From contig NZ_LMDS01000005.1 of NCBI RefSeq assembly GCF_001425865.1, positions 1,346,435-1,410,434 on the forward strand: a stretch of DNA of 64,000 nt, written 5' to 3'. How positions within the stretch are numbered: position 1 is the first letter of the stretch; each line of letters starts with the position of its first letter. The position numbers and the translations under genes were made by a program. Shown one piece after another: positions 43,300 to 51,355 of this stretch. Under the pieces are notes generated by a model, which saw nothing but the letters and a program-made list of their open reading frames with translations, ran no database searches and had not been told where the DNA came from. This stretch comes from Rhizobacter sp. Root404 (lineage in GTDB: Bacteria > Pseudomonadota > Gammaproteobacteria > Burkholderiales > Burkholderiaceae_C).

Positions 43300-44364
43300 A
43301 TGCCCCTGACCCCGTTCCCGACCCTGATGTCCGACGAGCCCGAGCGCTTCGGCTGGCCCGCGCTTCCGTTCGACTGGCGCCACCGCGCGCCGCCCGGCAT
43401 CGACGTCCCGCAACCGTGCCGCATCGAGAGCGTGGTCGGCACGCCGGTCGACGGCGAGATGACCGGGTTCGATGCGCTGCAGCGCACGCTGCACTTCCGC
43501 ACCTCGCGTGACGGCACGATCGTCGAACTGCCGTTCGCCCGCTTCCGCCGCCTCACCCTGACCACGCCGCTGCAACCCGCACTGAGCGCATCCGGCGCGC
43601 CGGCAGAACGCGTGCCGGTCGCCGCCCAGGAGCGCGACTACCGGCTCCAGGGCGCCGGCACCGTGACGCCGATCACCGGCCGGACCTGTGGCCGCGTCGA
43701 GACCGCGGACGGCATGTTCCTGTTTCCGCCGGTGCAGGAGGAGTCCGCGCTGCAACGCGTCTTCGTGCCGCGCAACGCCTACATCCGCAGCGAATTCGGC
43801 GCGTCGGCCGAGGAGATTGCTGCCCGGATGTGGATCTCGAGTCCGCACGAGCTGCTCGCGGCAATCGAACGCCAGCAGCGCATGCCGATCCTGCCGCTCG
43901 GCCATTCGCTGCTCGAACTCGGGCTCCTGACCGAAACGCAGCTCGAGCGCGCGCTGGCACGCCAGTCGGCCGCTCGCGACGTCCCGCTCGGCGAGATGCT
44001 GGTCAAGGACGGCCTGATCTCGCGCGGCGACCTGCAGACGGCGCTCGCGCACAAGATGGGCTATCCGCTGGTCGACCTCGGCCGCTTCCCGATCGACCCG
44101 AAGGCGGCGGCCAAGCTGCCGCGACGCGTCGCGCTCGGCCTGCACATGATCCCGCTGCTTCTGGTGAAGGACCAGCTCATCGTCGCCGTCGACAAGCCGG
44201 CGCGCGTGATGAAGCTCAAGGGCGTCAACGCGATCACGGGCGTGACCGTGACGCCGGTGCTCGCGTCGCGCATGCAGATCATGCTCGCGCAGGACCGCCA
44301 GAAGAACGACATCTGGTCCGGCCACGTCGCCGACAAGCTGCCGTTCTTCGCCAGCACCATCTGA
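43300..44364 (+). CDS. Orphan MshEN (GspE N-terminal) domain protein
   Basis: This 354-residue protein has no Walker motifs. The N-terminal part (about 1-130) is beta-rich and unrecognised. From about 180 it carries two MshEN-type repeats (LGHSLLELGLLTETQLERAL and LGEMLVKDGLISRGDLQTAL), then the GspE-II fold (YPLVDLGRFPID, with VALGLHMIPLLLVKDQLIVAV). Paired MshEN motifs bind cyclic di-GMP in MshE-type ATPases; here the ATPase is missing, so it may be a stand-alone c-di-GMP receptor. The start is uncertain (ATG 43300 or 43327; neither has a clear SD). It is convergent with a GGDEF-EAL gene. Confidence 0.75.
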   Translation: MPLTPFPTLMSDEPERFGWPALPFDWRHRAPPGIDVPQPCRIESVVGTPVDGEMTGFDALQRTLHFRTSRDGTIVELPFARFRRLTLTTPLQPALSASGAPAERVPVAAQERDYRLQGAGTVTPITGRTCGRVETADGMFLFPPVQEESALQRVFVPRNAYIRSEFGASAEEIAARMWISSPHELLAAIERQQRMPILPLGHSLLELGLLTETQLERALARQSAARDVPLGEMLVKDGLISRGDLQTALAHKMGYPLVDLGRFPIDPKAAAKLPRRVALGLHMIPLLLVKDQLIVAVDKPARVMKLKGVNAITGVTVTPVLASRMQIMLAQDRQKNDIWSGHVADKLPFFASTI

Positions 44365-44382
44365 GCCGCTCGCGTCCGGCGC

Positions 44383-44399
44383 GGCGCGCGCTGCGCGCC
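44383..44399. terminator. GC hairpin between convergent genes
   Basis: GGCGCGC (44383-44389) and GCGCGCC (44393-44399) form a perfect 7-bp stem with loop GCT in the 39-base gap between two convergent stop codons. No T-run follows on either strand; it may act as a bidirectional RNA 3' end. Confidence 0.4.
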
Positions 44400-44403
44400 A
44401 GCG

Positions 44404-46635
44404 TCAGAAGATCGAGTTGCTGTTCGGCAGCGTGCTGGCGAAGCCGTTCGAGCGCGAGGGCACCCGGTCATGCTGGCTTTGCGGCACCGTGGACGTGACC
44501 GCCCGCCGATGGGCCAGCAGCTCCTGCTGCGAGATCGGCCGCGTCTCGCCGAACAGCGAGGGTTTGAACGCGATCTCGCGCTCGCGGTCGTCGCTGGCCC
44601 ACAGCAGCAGCGCGCGGGCCGACATCGGCTTGGCGAACAGGTAGCCCTGCAGCTCGTCGCAGCCCATCTTGATCAGCAGGTCGCGCTGGCTCTCGGTCTC
44701 GACCCCCTCGGCAACGACCTTCAGGCCCAGCGCGTGCGCCAGGCGGATCACCGCGTCGACGACGGCGCGTGCGTCGGCACCGGTCTCGATGTCCATCACG
44801 AAGCTGCGGTCGATCTTGAGTTCCTCGGCCGGCAGCTTGCGCAGGTAGCCCAGGCTCGAATAGCCGGTCCCGAAATCGTCGATCGACAGGTGCACGCCGG
44901 CCTCGCCGAGGCGCTGGAAGGTGACCTGCGTGGCACGCGTGTCCTCCATCGCGACCGACTCGGTGATCTCGCAGGTCAGCAGCGACGGATCGATGCGGTG
45001 CCGTGCCAGCGCCGTCGTGATGCGCTCGACCAGGTCGTCCTGGCGCATCTGGAAGGCCGACAGGTTGATCGCGACGCGCATGCGCAGGCCCTTGTCGCGC
45101 CACGCCCGGGATTGCCGGCAGGCGTCCTCGATGACCCAGTTGCCGAGCGTGCCGATCAGGCCGAAGCGCTCGGCCACCGGGATGAACGTGGCCGGGCCGA
45201 TCATCCCCTTGGTCGGGTGCTTCCAGCGCAGCAGCGCCTCGGCCGCGGTGACCCGGCCGGACAGCGCGTCCACTTTCGGCTGGTAGAACAGTTCGAGTTC
45301 GTTGTTCTCGAGCGCCAGGCGCAGGTCGCGCTGCAGGTCGAGCTGCTCGTGCGCATCGGCCTCCATGCTCGGCTCGAAGAAGCAGTAGCACGCGCCACCC
45401 GAGCGCTTGGCCGCGTACATCGCGGCATCGGCGCGCGCGATCAACTTCGGCTGCGCGCCGCCATCCGGATAGAACACGATCCCGATCGAACACGAGATCA
45501 CCACCTCGCGGCTCCCGATCGAATACGGCTCGCTCAGGGTCGCCAGCATGCGCGTGGCGACCTGCGCCGCGTTCTGCTCGTCGACCTCGCCTTCGAGCAG
45601 CATCAGGAATTCGTCGCCGCCGACGCGGGCCATCGTGTCTGCCGAGCGCGAGATCCGCCGCAGCCGGTCGCCGACCTGGCGCAGCACCGCATCGCCGCTG
45701 CTGTGGCCGAAGGAATCGTTGATCGGCTTGAAGCCGTCGAGGTCGATGAACAGCACCGCGAGCCGCTCCCGGGCCTGGTCGGCGCGGCCGACCGCGGCCA
45801 CCAGCTTGTCCTCGAACACGAGCCGGTTCGGCAATCCCGTGAGCGCGTCGTGGTATGCGATCTTCTGCAGGTCGGAGTTCGCCTGGCGCAGCGAACGCTC
45901 GAGGCCGTCGGCCCGCTCGGCGAGGTGGCGCTCGATGCGCGACATGAAGCGCACCACCGACAGCGACACCGCGGCCGCGATGCCCGCGAGCCAGCCGGCA
46001 TGCGGGCTCGGCAGTCCGGGCATGGCGTCGGGTGCGCCGAACGAGACGTCGTCGCCCACCACGAGCCACAGGAAGGCGGCGAACGCGACCCCTGCGGCGG
46101 GCCCGGCCCAGCGCGCGCGGCGCTCGGACCATCGCAGCAGGCCTTCGCTGGCCAGCAGGTACGCGACCAGCGTCAGGCTCGCGCCGATCAGGGTCAGGTC
46201 GAGTGGCCAGCTCTGCGACCACAGCGGTGCCCAGGCGTTGACAGGCTGCAGCGACACCAGCATCAGGCTGCTCGACACCAGCACCCCGAGCGCGAGGCCG
46301 GCGCTGATGCGCAGCCAGCCGCGCCAGCCGGGCAGCGCGATGGAGACCGCGGCGAAGACACCGAACGCGGTGCCGACGCTCACCAGCCAGGACGCGAGCA
46401 TCAGTGCGCCGTCGTGAGACAGGTCGAGCGCCCCATGGCGCGCCAGCAAGGTCATCAGCAAGGCCGCCGACAGGCTGGTGCCCCATGCCGCCGCGCCACC
46501 CAGCAGCCAGCCCCAGGGGCTGGCGTGGCGCTTGGTGCGGGCGCGCCGCACCAGGTCGAGCGCGACGAAGGGGAGGTACAGGCACAGCGCCATGACCCCC
46601 GCATACAACGCGCTGCGCATCCAGTTGTCGTCCAT
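44404..46635 (-). CDS. Membrane-bound GGDEF-EAL cyclic-di-GMP enzyme
   Basis: This 743-residue protein has an N-terminal sensor (about 8-230) with seven or so hydrophobic helices and spacing like an MHYT domain, but without the Met-His-Tyr motifs. A short linker helix leads to a GGDEF domain (about 255-425) with intact GGDEF at 339-343 and an EAL domain (about 435-690) with EAL at 466-468 and DDFGTGYSSL. Both active sites look usable, so it could make and degrade c-di-GMP. ATG at 46635 lies close to AGGAT; the frame continues upstream without support. It is convergent with the MshEN-protein gene. Confidence 0.92.
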   Translation of the reverse strand: MDDNWMRSALYAGVMALCLYLPFVALDLVRRARTKRHASPWGWLLGGAAAWGTSLSAALLMTLLARHGALDLSHDGALMLASWLVSVGTAFGVFAAVSIALPGWRGWLRISAGLALGVLVSSSLMLVSLQPVNAWAPLWSQSWPLDLTLIGASLTLVAYLLASEGLLRWSERRARWAGPAAGVAFAAFLWLVVGDDVSFGAPDAMPGLPSPHAGWLAGIAAAVSLSVVRFMSRIERHLAERADGLERSLRQANSDLQKIAYHDALTGLPNRLVFEDKLVAAVGRADQARERLAVLFIDLDGFKPINDSFGHSSGDAVLRQVGDRLRRISRSADTMARVGGDEFLMLLEGEVDEQNAAQVATRMLATLSEPYSIGSREVVISCSIGIVFYPDGGAQPKLIARADAAMYAAKRSGGACYCFFEPSMEADAHEQLDLQRDLRLALENNELELFYQPKVDALSGRVTAAEALLRWKHPTKGMIGPATFIPVAERFGLIGTLGNWVIEDACRQSRAWRDKGLRMRVAINLSAFQMRQDDLVERITTALARHRIDPSLLTCEITESVAMEDTRATQVTFQRLGEAGVHLSIDDFGTGYSSLGYLRKLPAEELKIDRSFVMDIETGADARAVVDAVIRLAHALGLKVVAEGVETESQRDLLIKMGCDELQGYLFAKPMSARALLLWASDDREREIAFKPSLFGETRPISQQELLAHRRAVTSTVPQSQHDRVPSRSNGFASTLPNSNSIF

Positions 46636-46827
46636 CGAACATCCTCTCCGACAACGTCGCTGCGGGGCGACGAACCCGTGGCGGAACCGAGCGATGGACG
46701 CTCGGACCGGTGATCCGGGTTTATCGACGGGCGGTCCGTCGACTTGATGGAAATGTTTCCCGACTGCAAGAGACCGGGGGATTGCGCGGCTAAAGTATCG
46801 CCAGCGCCAACCGATAGGCAGTGAACC

Positions 46828-47220
46828 ATGCAAGACCTCACCGCATTGCTGTTCGCCATCCTCGCCATCGCCGTGACGGCCATCGCGTCGCGCTGGTGGT
46901 ACCGCCGCGAGCGGCTGCGGCTCGAGAGCAAGCTCGGCCGCGTCAATGCGGACCGTGACGTGTTGCACGAACAGGTCAAGAAGGCCCGCGAGCAGGTGGC
47001 GCAGCTTCAGAAGGAGCTGTCCGCCCGGCGCCAGGCTGCCACGGCCCTGACCAAGGCCGCACCGACCGCGGCGGTCCATGCGCCGATGCCGACCGGTCCC
47101 GCGGCGAATGCGCTGGCCGGCGGGCTGCTGTTCGAAGCGCCGCAACTCGCGGCACACGGTTTCGCCGACACGCAACCGTTCAGCGAGAGCACCTTTCCGG
47201 GATTGCGCCCGCGCCCCTGA
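46828..47220 (+). CDS. Hypothetical membrane-anchored coiled-coil protein
   Basis: I do not recognise this 130-residue protein. One N-terminal membrane helix (about residues 5-22, ALLFAILAIAVTAIASRWW) is followed by a basic stop-transfer RRERLRL and a coiled coil of about 45 residues (HEQVKKAREQVAQLQKEL). The tail is Ala/Pro-rich and low in order. The layout suggests a bitopic inner-membrane protein with a cytoplasmic coiled coil. It is divergent from the GGDEF-EAL gene over a 192-base gap and may be co-transcribed with the next gene, 34 bases on. Confidence 0.65.
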   Translation: MQDLTALLFAILAIAVTAIASRWWYRRERLRLESKLGRVNADRDVLHEQVKKAREQVAQLQKELSARRQAATALTKAAPTAAVHAPMPTGPAANALAGGLLFEAPQLAAHGFADTQPFSESTFPGLRPRP

Positions 47221-47254
47221 TCACCTGTCGCAGCACGCCGAAGGCGCCCTGACG

Positions 47255-47677
47255 ATGCGCAAGCTGTTGCCGCTTCTCCGGTTCCCGCTGACGTTGCTGC
47301 GCGCTGCCGCGCCGACGCCGCCCAAGGGCCCCAAGCCGCCGGAACTGATGACCGACTCCGACTGGGTGCGCCATCGCGCGCCCCGCCGCCACCGTGACGA
47401 GGTGCTGTCGGACGCCGCCGTGGCCTGGCTGGCGCGTCTGCCGGACGACTTCCGGCCCGACCTGTTGGCCGCACGCTACCCGCGCATCGCCAACCGCATG
47501 GCGCTGCTGTGGCGCGATCCGGGCCTGATCGAGGAGTACCTCGACGACCTGCTGGTGGCACGGCGGCCGAATCGCCAGGGTTTCGCGCCGGAGGTGGCGA
47601 GCGATCTGCGGTCGCTGCAAGTCCTGAACGAGCACCGCCTCTACGGCGCCGGCGATCAGGACGACCGCGCGGCCTGA
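47255..47677 (+). CDS. Conserved-looking hypothetical protein (140 aa)
   Basis: I do not recognise this protein. It starts with a short basic-hydrophobic segment (MRKLLPLLRFPLTLLRA), which could be a weak signal or amphipathic helix. A helical domain follows with VAWLARLPDDFRPDLLAARYPRI, then NRMALLWRDPGLIEEYL and RQGFAPEVASDLRSLQ. The mix of Trp, Leu and Asp suggests a compact helical fold. Its last 22 bases overlap the 3' end of the asparaginase gene on the other strand. Confidence 0.65.
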   Translation: MRKLLPLLRFPLTLLRAAAPTPPKGPKPPELMTDSDWVRHRAPRRHRDEVLSDAAVAWLARLPDDFRPDLLAARYPRIANRMALLWRDPGLIEEYLDDLLVARRPNRQGFAPEVASDLRSLQVLNEHRLYGAGDQDDRAA

Positions 47678-48627
47678 GCCGCCGATGGCGCCGCCATCAG
47701 GCGCAGCATCAGCTCGATCCGCGCCTTCGTGGGCGTCAACGCACCGGCAGACGGGAAAGCAGTGTCGCCCGAGTCGATGATCCGCCCGTCGAGGCAGCGC
47801 GTGCTGCGCCAGACCGACACGCCTGCGTCCTGGGCTGCTGCCAGCGCCCGCTCCAGGCGCTCGTGCACGCTGCCGTTGCCGGTGGCCGCGACGACGATGC
47901 CGCGCGTGCCGGCGGCACACAGCGCGGCAACGATCGCGCCGCTCGCGCCGGCATGGCTGGTCACGATCTCGACCGCCGGCCACGCGCCCGCATCGGCGGG
48001 CAGCTGTGCCGCGCCGACCAGCGACGGCTCGCATGGCCACTCGCGGAACCGCCGCAGAACGCCCTCCTCCACCACGCCCAGCGGCCCCGCATCGCCCGAC
48101 GCGAACGCGTCGAGCCGGTAGGGATGCACCTTGCGCACGTCAGCCGCGGCGTGCAGGCGACCCGCCAGCAGCGCCGTCACGCCGCGGGCGCCGGGGGTGC
48201 GCGCCACCGTGACCGCGTCGAGGAGGTTTTGCGGGCCGTCCGCCTGCAGCGCGGTCGCGGGCCGCATCGCCGCGGCCAGCACGATCGGCCGGGCCGGTGC
48301 CAGCGTGCGCTGCAGGAACCAGGCGGTCTCCTCGAGCGTGTCGGTGCCGTGGGTGATGACGATGCCCGCCACCTCGGGCCGCGCGAGGTGGTGTGCGCAG
48401 CGCAGCGCCAGCGTGTGCCAGACCGCGTGCGTCATGTCCTTGCTGTCGAGTTGCGCGATCTGCTCGGCCTCGATCGGTGCACCGGCCAGTGCCGGGACCG
48501 CTGCCAGCAACTGCGCGACGCCCCGCTGCGCGGCCACGTAGCCGACGTTGTCCGTCACCTCGCTCGCCGCGCCGGCGATGGTGCCTCCGGTCCCGAGCAC
48601 CACGACGATGGACGATTCGTTTTGCAT
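47656..48627 (-). CDS. L-asparaginase
   Basis: This 323-residue enzyme is of the bacterial asparaginase I/II family. The first catalytic threonine is T16 in LGTGGTIAGA and the second is T96-D97 in ITHGTDTLEET, with the substrate loop AAMRPATALQADGPQN. No signal peptide is visible, so it is probably cytoplasmic, although the motif set is closer to type II. It hydrolyses asparagine (possibly glutamine) to the acid and ammonia. Its start is 12 bases from the LexA box of the divergent lexA gene, so SOS control might extend to it. Confidence 0.9.
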   Translation of the reverse strand: MQNESSIVVVLGTGGTIAGAASEVTDNVGYVAAQRGVAQLLAAVPALAGAPIEAEQIAQLDSKDMTHAVWHTLALRCAHHLARPEVAGIVITHGTDTLEETAWFLQRTLAPARPIVLAAAMRPATALQADGPQNLLDAVTVARTPGARGVTALLAGRLHAAADVRKVHPYRLDAFASGDAGPLGVVEEGVLRRFREWPCEPSLVGAAQLPADAGAWPAVEIVTSHAGASGAIVAALCAAGTRGIVVAATGNGSVHERLERALAAAQDAGVSVWRSTRCLDGRIIDSGDTAFPSAGALTPTKARIELMLRLMAAPSAAQAARSS

Positions 48628-48638
48628 TTTTGCGTCAG

Positions 48639-48654
48639 CTGGATGAAAATACAG
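48639..48654. promoter_or_regulatory. LexA (SOS) box
   Basis: CTGG-N8-ACAG at 48639-48654 matches the proteobacterial CTGT-N8-ACAG consensus with one mismatch. It lies 64 bases before the lexA start and 12 bases before the divergent asparaginase start, as expected for an autorepressed lexA. Confidence 0.75.
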
Positions 48655-48718
48655 GTACTGGATGGATCGTCAGCACCGCTCAGCCGTGCCGGCGGCGCAT
48701 CCGCTTCAAGGACGCCCA

Positions 48719-49411
48719 GTGTACGAACCGCCCAAGCTCACCGATCGCCAGCAGCAGATCCTCGACCTCGTACAGAGCGCGATCGAGCGCACCGGCGCCC
48801 CGCCGACCCGCGCCGAGATCGCCAGTGAACTCGGCTTCAAATCGGCCAACGCGGCCGAAGAACACCTGCAGGCACTGGCGCGCAAGGGCGTGATCGAGCT
48901 GGTCGGCGGCACGTCGCGCGGCATCCGGCTTCGCTCCGAGACGCTGCGCCAGCTCAACCAGCAGCGCGGCAAGCAGTTCGCGCTGCCCCTGCCGAGCCTG
49001 GCGCAGCTCACGCTGCCGCTGATCGGCCGCGTCGCCGCCGGCAGCCCGATCCTCGCGCAGGAGCACGTCGACCAGACCTACCTGATGGAGGCCAGCATGT
49101 TCCCGCGCCGGCCCGATTACCTGCTGAAGGTCCGCGGCATGAGCATGCGCGACGCCGGCATCATCGACGGCGACCTGCTCGCGGTGCAGCGCGCCAAGGA
49201 CGCCAAGAACGGCCAGATCGTCGTGGCACGGCTGGGTGACGAGGTCACCGTCAAGCGATTCCGGCGCACCCGTACCGGCATCGAGCTGATTCCCGAGAAC
49301 CCCGATTTCCAGACCATCGTCGTGCCCACCGGCGGCGCCGATGCAGGCGAGTTGCAGTTCGAGCTCGAGGGCCTGGCGGTCGGGCTGATCCGCAACAACA
49401 TGATGCTGTGA
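48719..49411 (+). CDS. lexA: SOS repressor LexA
   Basis: This is a 230-residue protein when read from the GTG at 48719, which gives the family-typical start YEPPKLTDRQQQIL. An ATG 57 bases upstream is in frame but adds an unrelated leader, so GTG is preferred. The winged helix covers about 1-68 (TRAEIASELGFKSANAAEEHL). The autocleavage site is A107-G108 (VAAGSP), with nucleophile S142 (RGMSMRDAG) and K179 (EVTVKRF). It represses DNA-damage genes and cleaves itself with RecA filaments. A Cdd1-like gene follows one base after the stop. Confidence 0.96.
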   Translation: MYEPPKLTDRQQQILDLVQSAIERTGAPPTRAEIASELGFKSANAAEEHLQALARKGVIELVGGTSRGIRLRSETLRQLNQQRGKQFALPLPSLAQLTLPLIGRVAAGSPILAQEHVDQTYLMEASMFPRRPDYLLKVRGMSMRDAGIIDGDLLAVQRAKDAKNGQIVVARLGDEVTVKRFRRTRTGIELIPENPDFQTIVVPTGGADAGELQFELEGLAVGLIRNNMML

Positions 49412-49412
49412 G

Positions 49413-49724
49413 ATGGCTGCTGCGACCGTGATCAAGTCACCCAAGGCGGCCAGCGCCGCCGAGTGCGCGACGCTGGAGCAACTGCCCAACATCGGGCCGT
49501 CGCTCGCGGCCGACCTGCGCTCGATCGGCATCGCCCGGCCGGCCGACCTGCGCGGGCAGGATGCCTACGCGCTCTACCGCAAGCTGTGCACGGCGTCCGG
49601 GCAGCGCCAGGATCCGTGCGTGCTCGACACCTTCATGGCCGCCGTCGATTTCATGAACGGGGCCGCCGCCGCGCCCTGGTGGCGTTACACGCCGCAGCGC
49701 AAGGCGCAGTTCGGGCAACTCTGA
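49413..49724 (+). CDS. Helix-hairpin-helix Cdd1-like protein
   Basis: This 103-residue protein matches the Cdd1/'pathogenicity locus' family: LEQLPNIGPSLAADLRSIGI is a helix-hairpin-helix, followed by DAYALYRKLC, RQDPCVLDTFMAAVDF and PWWRYTPQRKAQF. HhH proteins usually touch DNA, and family members have been linked only loosely to DNA-damage tolerance. The ATG is one base after the lexA stop (TGAGATGG), so it is part of the SOS-controlled transcript, which makes a DNA-repair-related role reasonable but unproven. Confidence 0.82.
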   Translation: MAAATVIKSPKAASAAECATLEQLPNIGPSLAADLRSIGIARPADLRGQDAYALYRKLCTASGQRQDPCVLDTFMAAVDFMNGAAAAPWWRYTPQRKAQFGQL

Positions 49725-49728
49725 CGGT

Positions 49729-50241
49729 TCAGCCCTTCGGCGCGCCCAGGAAGTCCATCTTCCCGATCTCGACGCCGTTGTGACGCAGCAGCGCGTACGC
49801 CGTCGTCGCGTGGAAGAAGAAGTTCGGCAACGCGAAGTGCTTCAGGTAGGCCTCGCCCTTCATCACGATCGGGCCGGTGCGGCGCGGCAGCGTCACGTCC
49901 TTCTCCTCGGTGCCGTCGATGCTGTCGGCGGGCACCGACTTGACGAACTCGATGGTGGCGGCGATGCGGGCGCGCAGGTCGGCCAGGGTCTTCTCGCTGT
50001 CGTCGAACTTCGGTGCGTCGACGCCGGCCAGGCGGGCCATCAGGAACTTGGCGGTGTCGCAGCAGATCTGCACCTGGGTCGTGAACGGCAGCATGTCGGG
50101 GGCCAGACGCGCCGCCAGCAGGACCGCGGGGTCGAACTTCTTCGCGGTCGCGTGGGCCTCGGCCTTGTCGAGCCAGGCCGACAGATTCGTGAGCATCGTG
50201 ACGAAGATCGGCGCGCTGGCCGAGTGCATGGTGATCGACAT
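49729..50241 (-). CDS. DUF1993-family protein
   Basis: This 170-residue protein has the family start MSITMHSASAPIFVTMLTNL, a central PFTTQVQICCDTAKFL and a C-terminal block YLKHFALPNFFFHATTAYALLRHNGVE (given in part). The fold is probably a DinB-like four-helix bundle, with conserved His in the last helices that could bind metal. The function of the family is not known. It is convergent with the Cdd1-like gene (four bases between stops) and divergent from the dehydrogenase gene. Confidence 0.85.
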   Translation of the reverse strand: MSITMHSASAPIFVTMLTNLSAWLDKAEAHATAKKFDPAVLLAARLAPDMLPFTTQVQICCDTAKFLMARLAGVDAPKFDDSEKTLADLRARIAATIEFVKSVPADSIDGTEEKDVTLPRRTGPIVMKGEAYLKHFALPNFFFHATTAYALLRHNGVEIGKMDFLGAPKG

Positions 50242-50347
50242 GGGTCTGTCTCCAGGGTCGTGGACAAGGGAGCGGGCATGCTACAGGCCTTCTTGCGGCC
50301 GTGCACAATCGGGTCCGACACAGGCATCGACGGACCCTCCCGACCTC

Positions 50348-51355
50348 GTGAACATCATCATCCTCGACGATTACCAGGACGCGGTGCGCAAACTCAAGTG
50401 CGCGAGCGTGATGGAGCAGCTGAACGCCAAGGTCTTCACCAACACCGTCAAGGGCATCGGCCAGCTCTCGGTGCGTTTGCGCGATGCGGACGTGCTGGTG
50501 CTGATCCGCGAGCGCACCCAGTTCCCGAAGCAGTTGCTCGAGAAGCTGCCCAAGCTCAAGCTGATCTCGCAAACCGGCAAGGTCGGCTCGCACATCGACG
50601 TGGAGACCTGCACGCGCATGGGCATCGCGGTGGCCGAGGGCGTCGGCTCGCCGGTCGCGCCGGCGGAGCTGACCTGGGCGCTGATCATGGCGGCGATGCG
50701 CCGCCTGCCGCAGTACATCGGCAACCTGAAACACGGCGCGTGGCAACAGTCGGGGCTGAAGGCGGCGTCGATGCCGCCGAACTTCGGCCTCGGCATGGTG
50801 CTCAAGGGCAAGACGCTGGGCATCTGGGGCTACGGCAAGATCGGCCAGATGGTGGCCGGTTACGGCCGCGCCTTCGGCATGCACATCACGGTGTGGGGCA
50901 GCGAGTCGGCGCGCGAGCGCGCCACGCGCGACGGCCATGTCGCGGCACCGAGCTGCGAGGCTTTCTTCGAGGCCTGCGACGTGCTGACGCTGCACCTGCG
51001 GCTGCATGACAGCACGCGCGGCGTCGTCAAGCTCGACGCGCTGTCGCGCATGAAGCCGACCGCGCTGCTCGTGAACACCTCGCGCGCCGAGCTGATCGAG
51101 GAAGGCGCGCTGGTCTCGGCGCTGAACCGCGGCCGCCCCGGCATGGCGGCGGTCGACGTGTTCGAGAGCGAGCCGATCCTGCAGGGCCACCCGCTGCTGC
51201 GGCTCGAGAACGCGGTGTGCACGCCACACATCGGCTATGTCGAACAGGACAGCTACGAGATGTACTTCAAGGCCGCGTTCGACAACGTCGTCAACTTCAT
51301 CAACGGCACGCCGACGAACATCCTCAACCCCGAGGCGCTGAAAGTGATGCGCTGA
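50348..51355 (+). CDS. D-isomer-specific 2-hydroxyacid dehydrogenase
   Basis: This 335-residue enzyme of the SerA/D-2-hydroxyacid dehydrogenase family has the NAD motif GIWGYGKIGQMVAG (about 158-171), catalytic Arg in VNTSRAELI, the Glu region in the ESEPI segment and the acid His in CTPHIGYVEQ. The start is a GTG at 50348 (NIIILDDYQD follows). It reduces a 2-oxoacid or oxidises a D-2-hydroxyacid in the cytoplasm. It is the first of four genes that overlap by one to four bases (dehydrogenase, MFS, two ChrA-like), so they form one transcript. Confidence 0.9.
   Translation: MNIIILDDYQDAVRKLKCASVMEQLNAKVFTNTVKGIGQLSVRLRDADVLVLIRERTQFPKQLLEKLPKLKLISQTGKVGSHIDVETCTRMGIAVAEGVGSPVAPAELTWALIMAAMRRLPQYIGNLKHGAWQQSGLKAASMPPNFGLGMVLKGKTLGIWGYGKIGQMVAGYGRAFGMHITVWGSESARERATRDGHVAAPSCEAFFEACDVLTLHLRLHDSTRGVVKLDALSRMKPTALLVNTSRAELIEEGALVSALNRGRPGMAAVDVFESEPILQGHPLLRLENAVCTPHIGYVEQDSYEMYFKAAFDNVVNFINGTPTNILNPEALKVMR

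Noticed and set aside
43272..43511. An 80-codon frame starting at ATG 43272
   Set aside because: It is out of frame with the MshEN protein and Arg/Pro/Ala-rich like other shadow frames.
46636..47175. An upstream extension of the GGDEF-EAL protein to 47175
   Set aside because: The extension is low-complexity and antisense to a plausible membrane/coiled-coil gene; the ATG at 46635 begins the first membrane helix.
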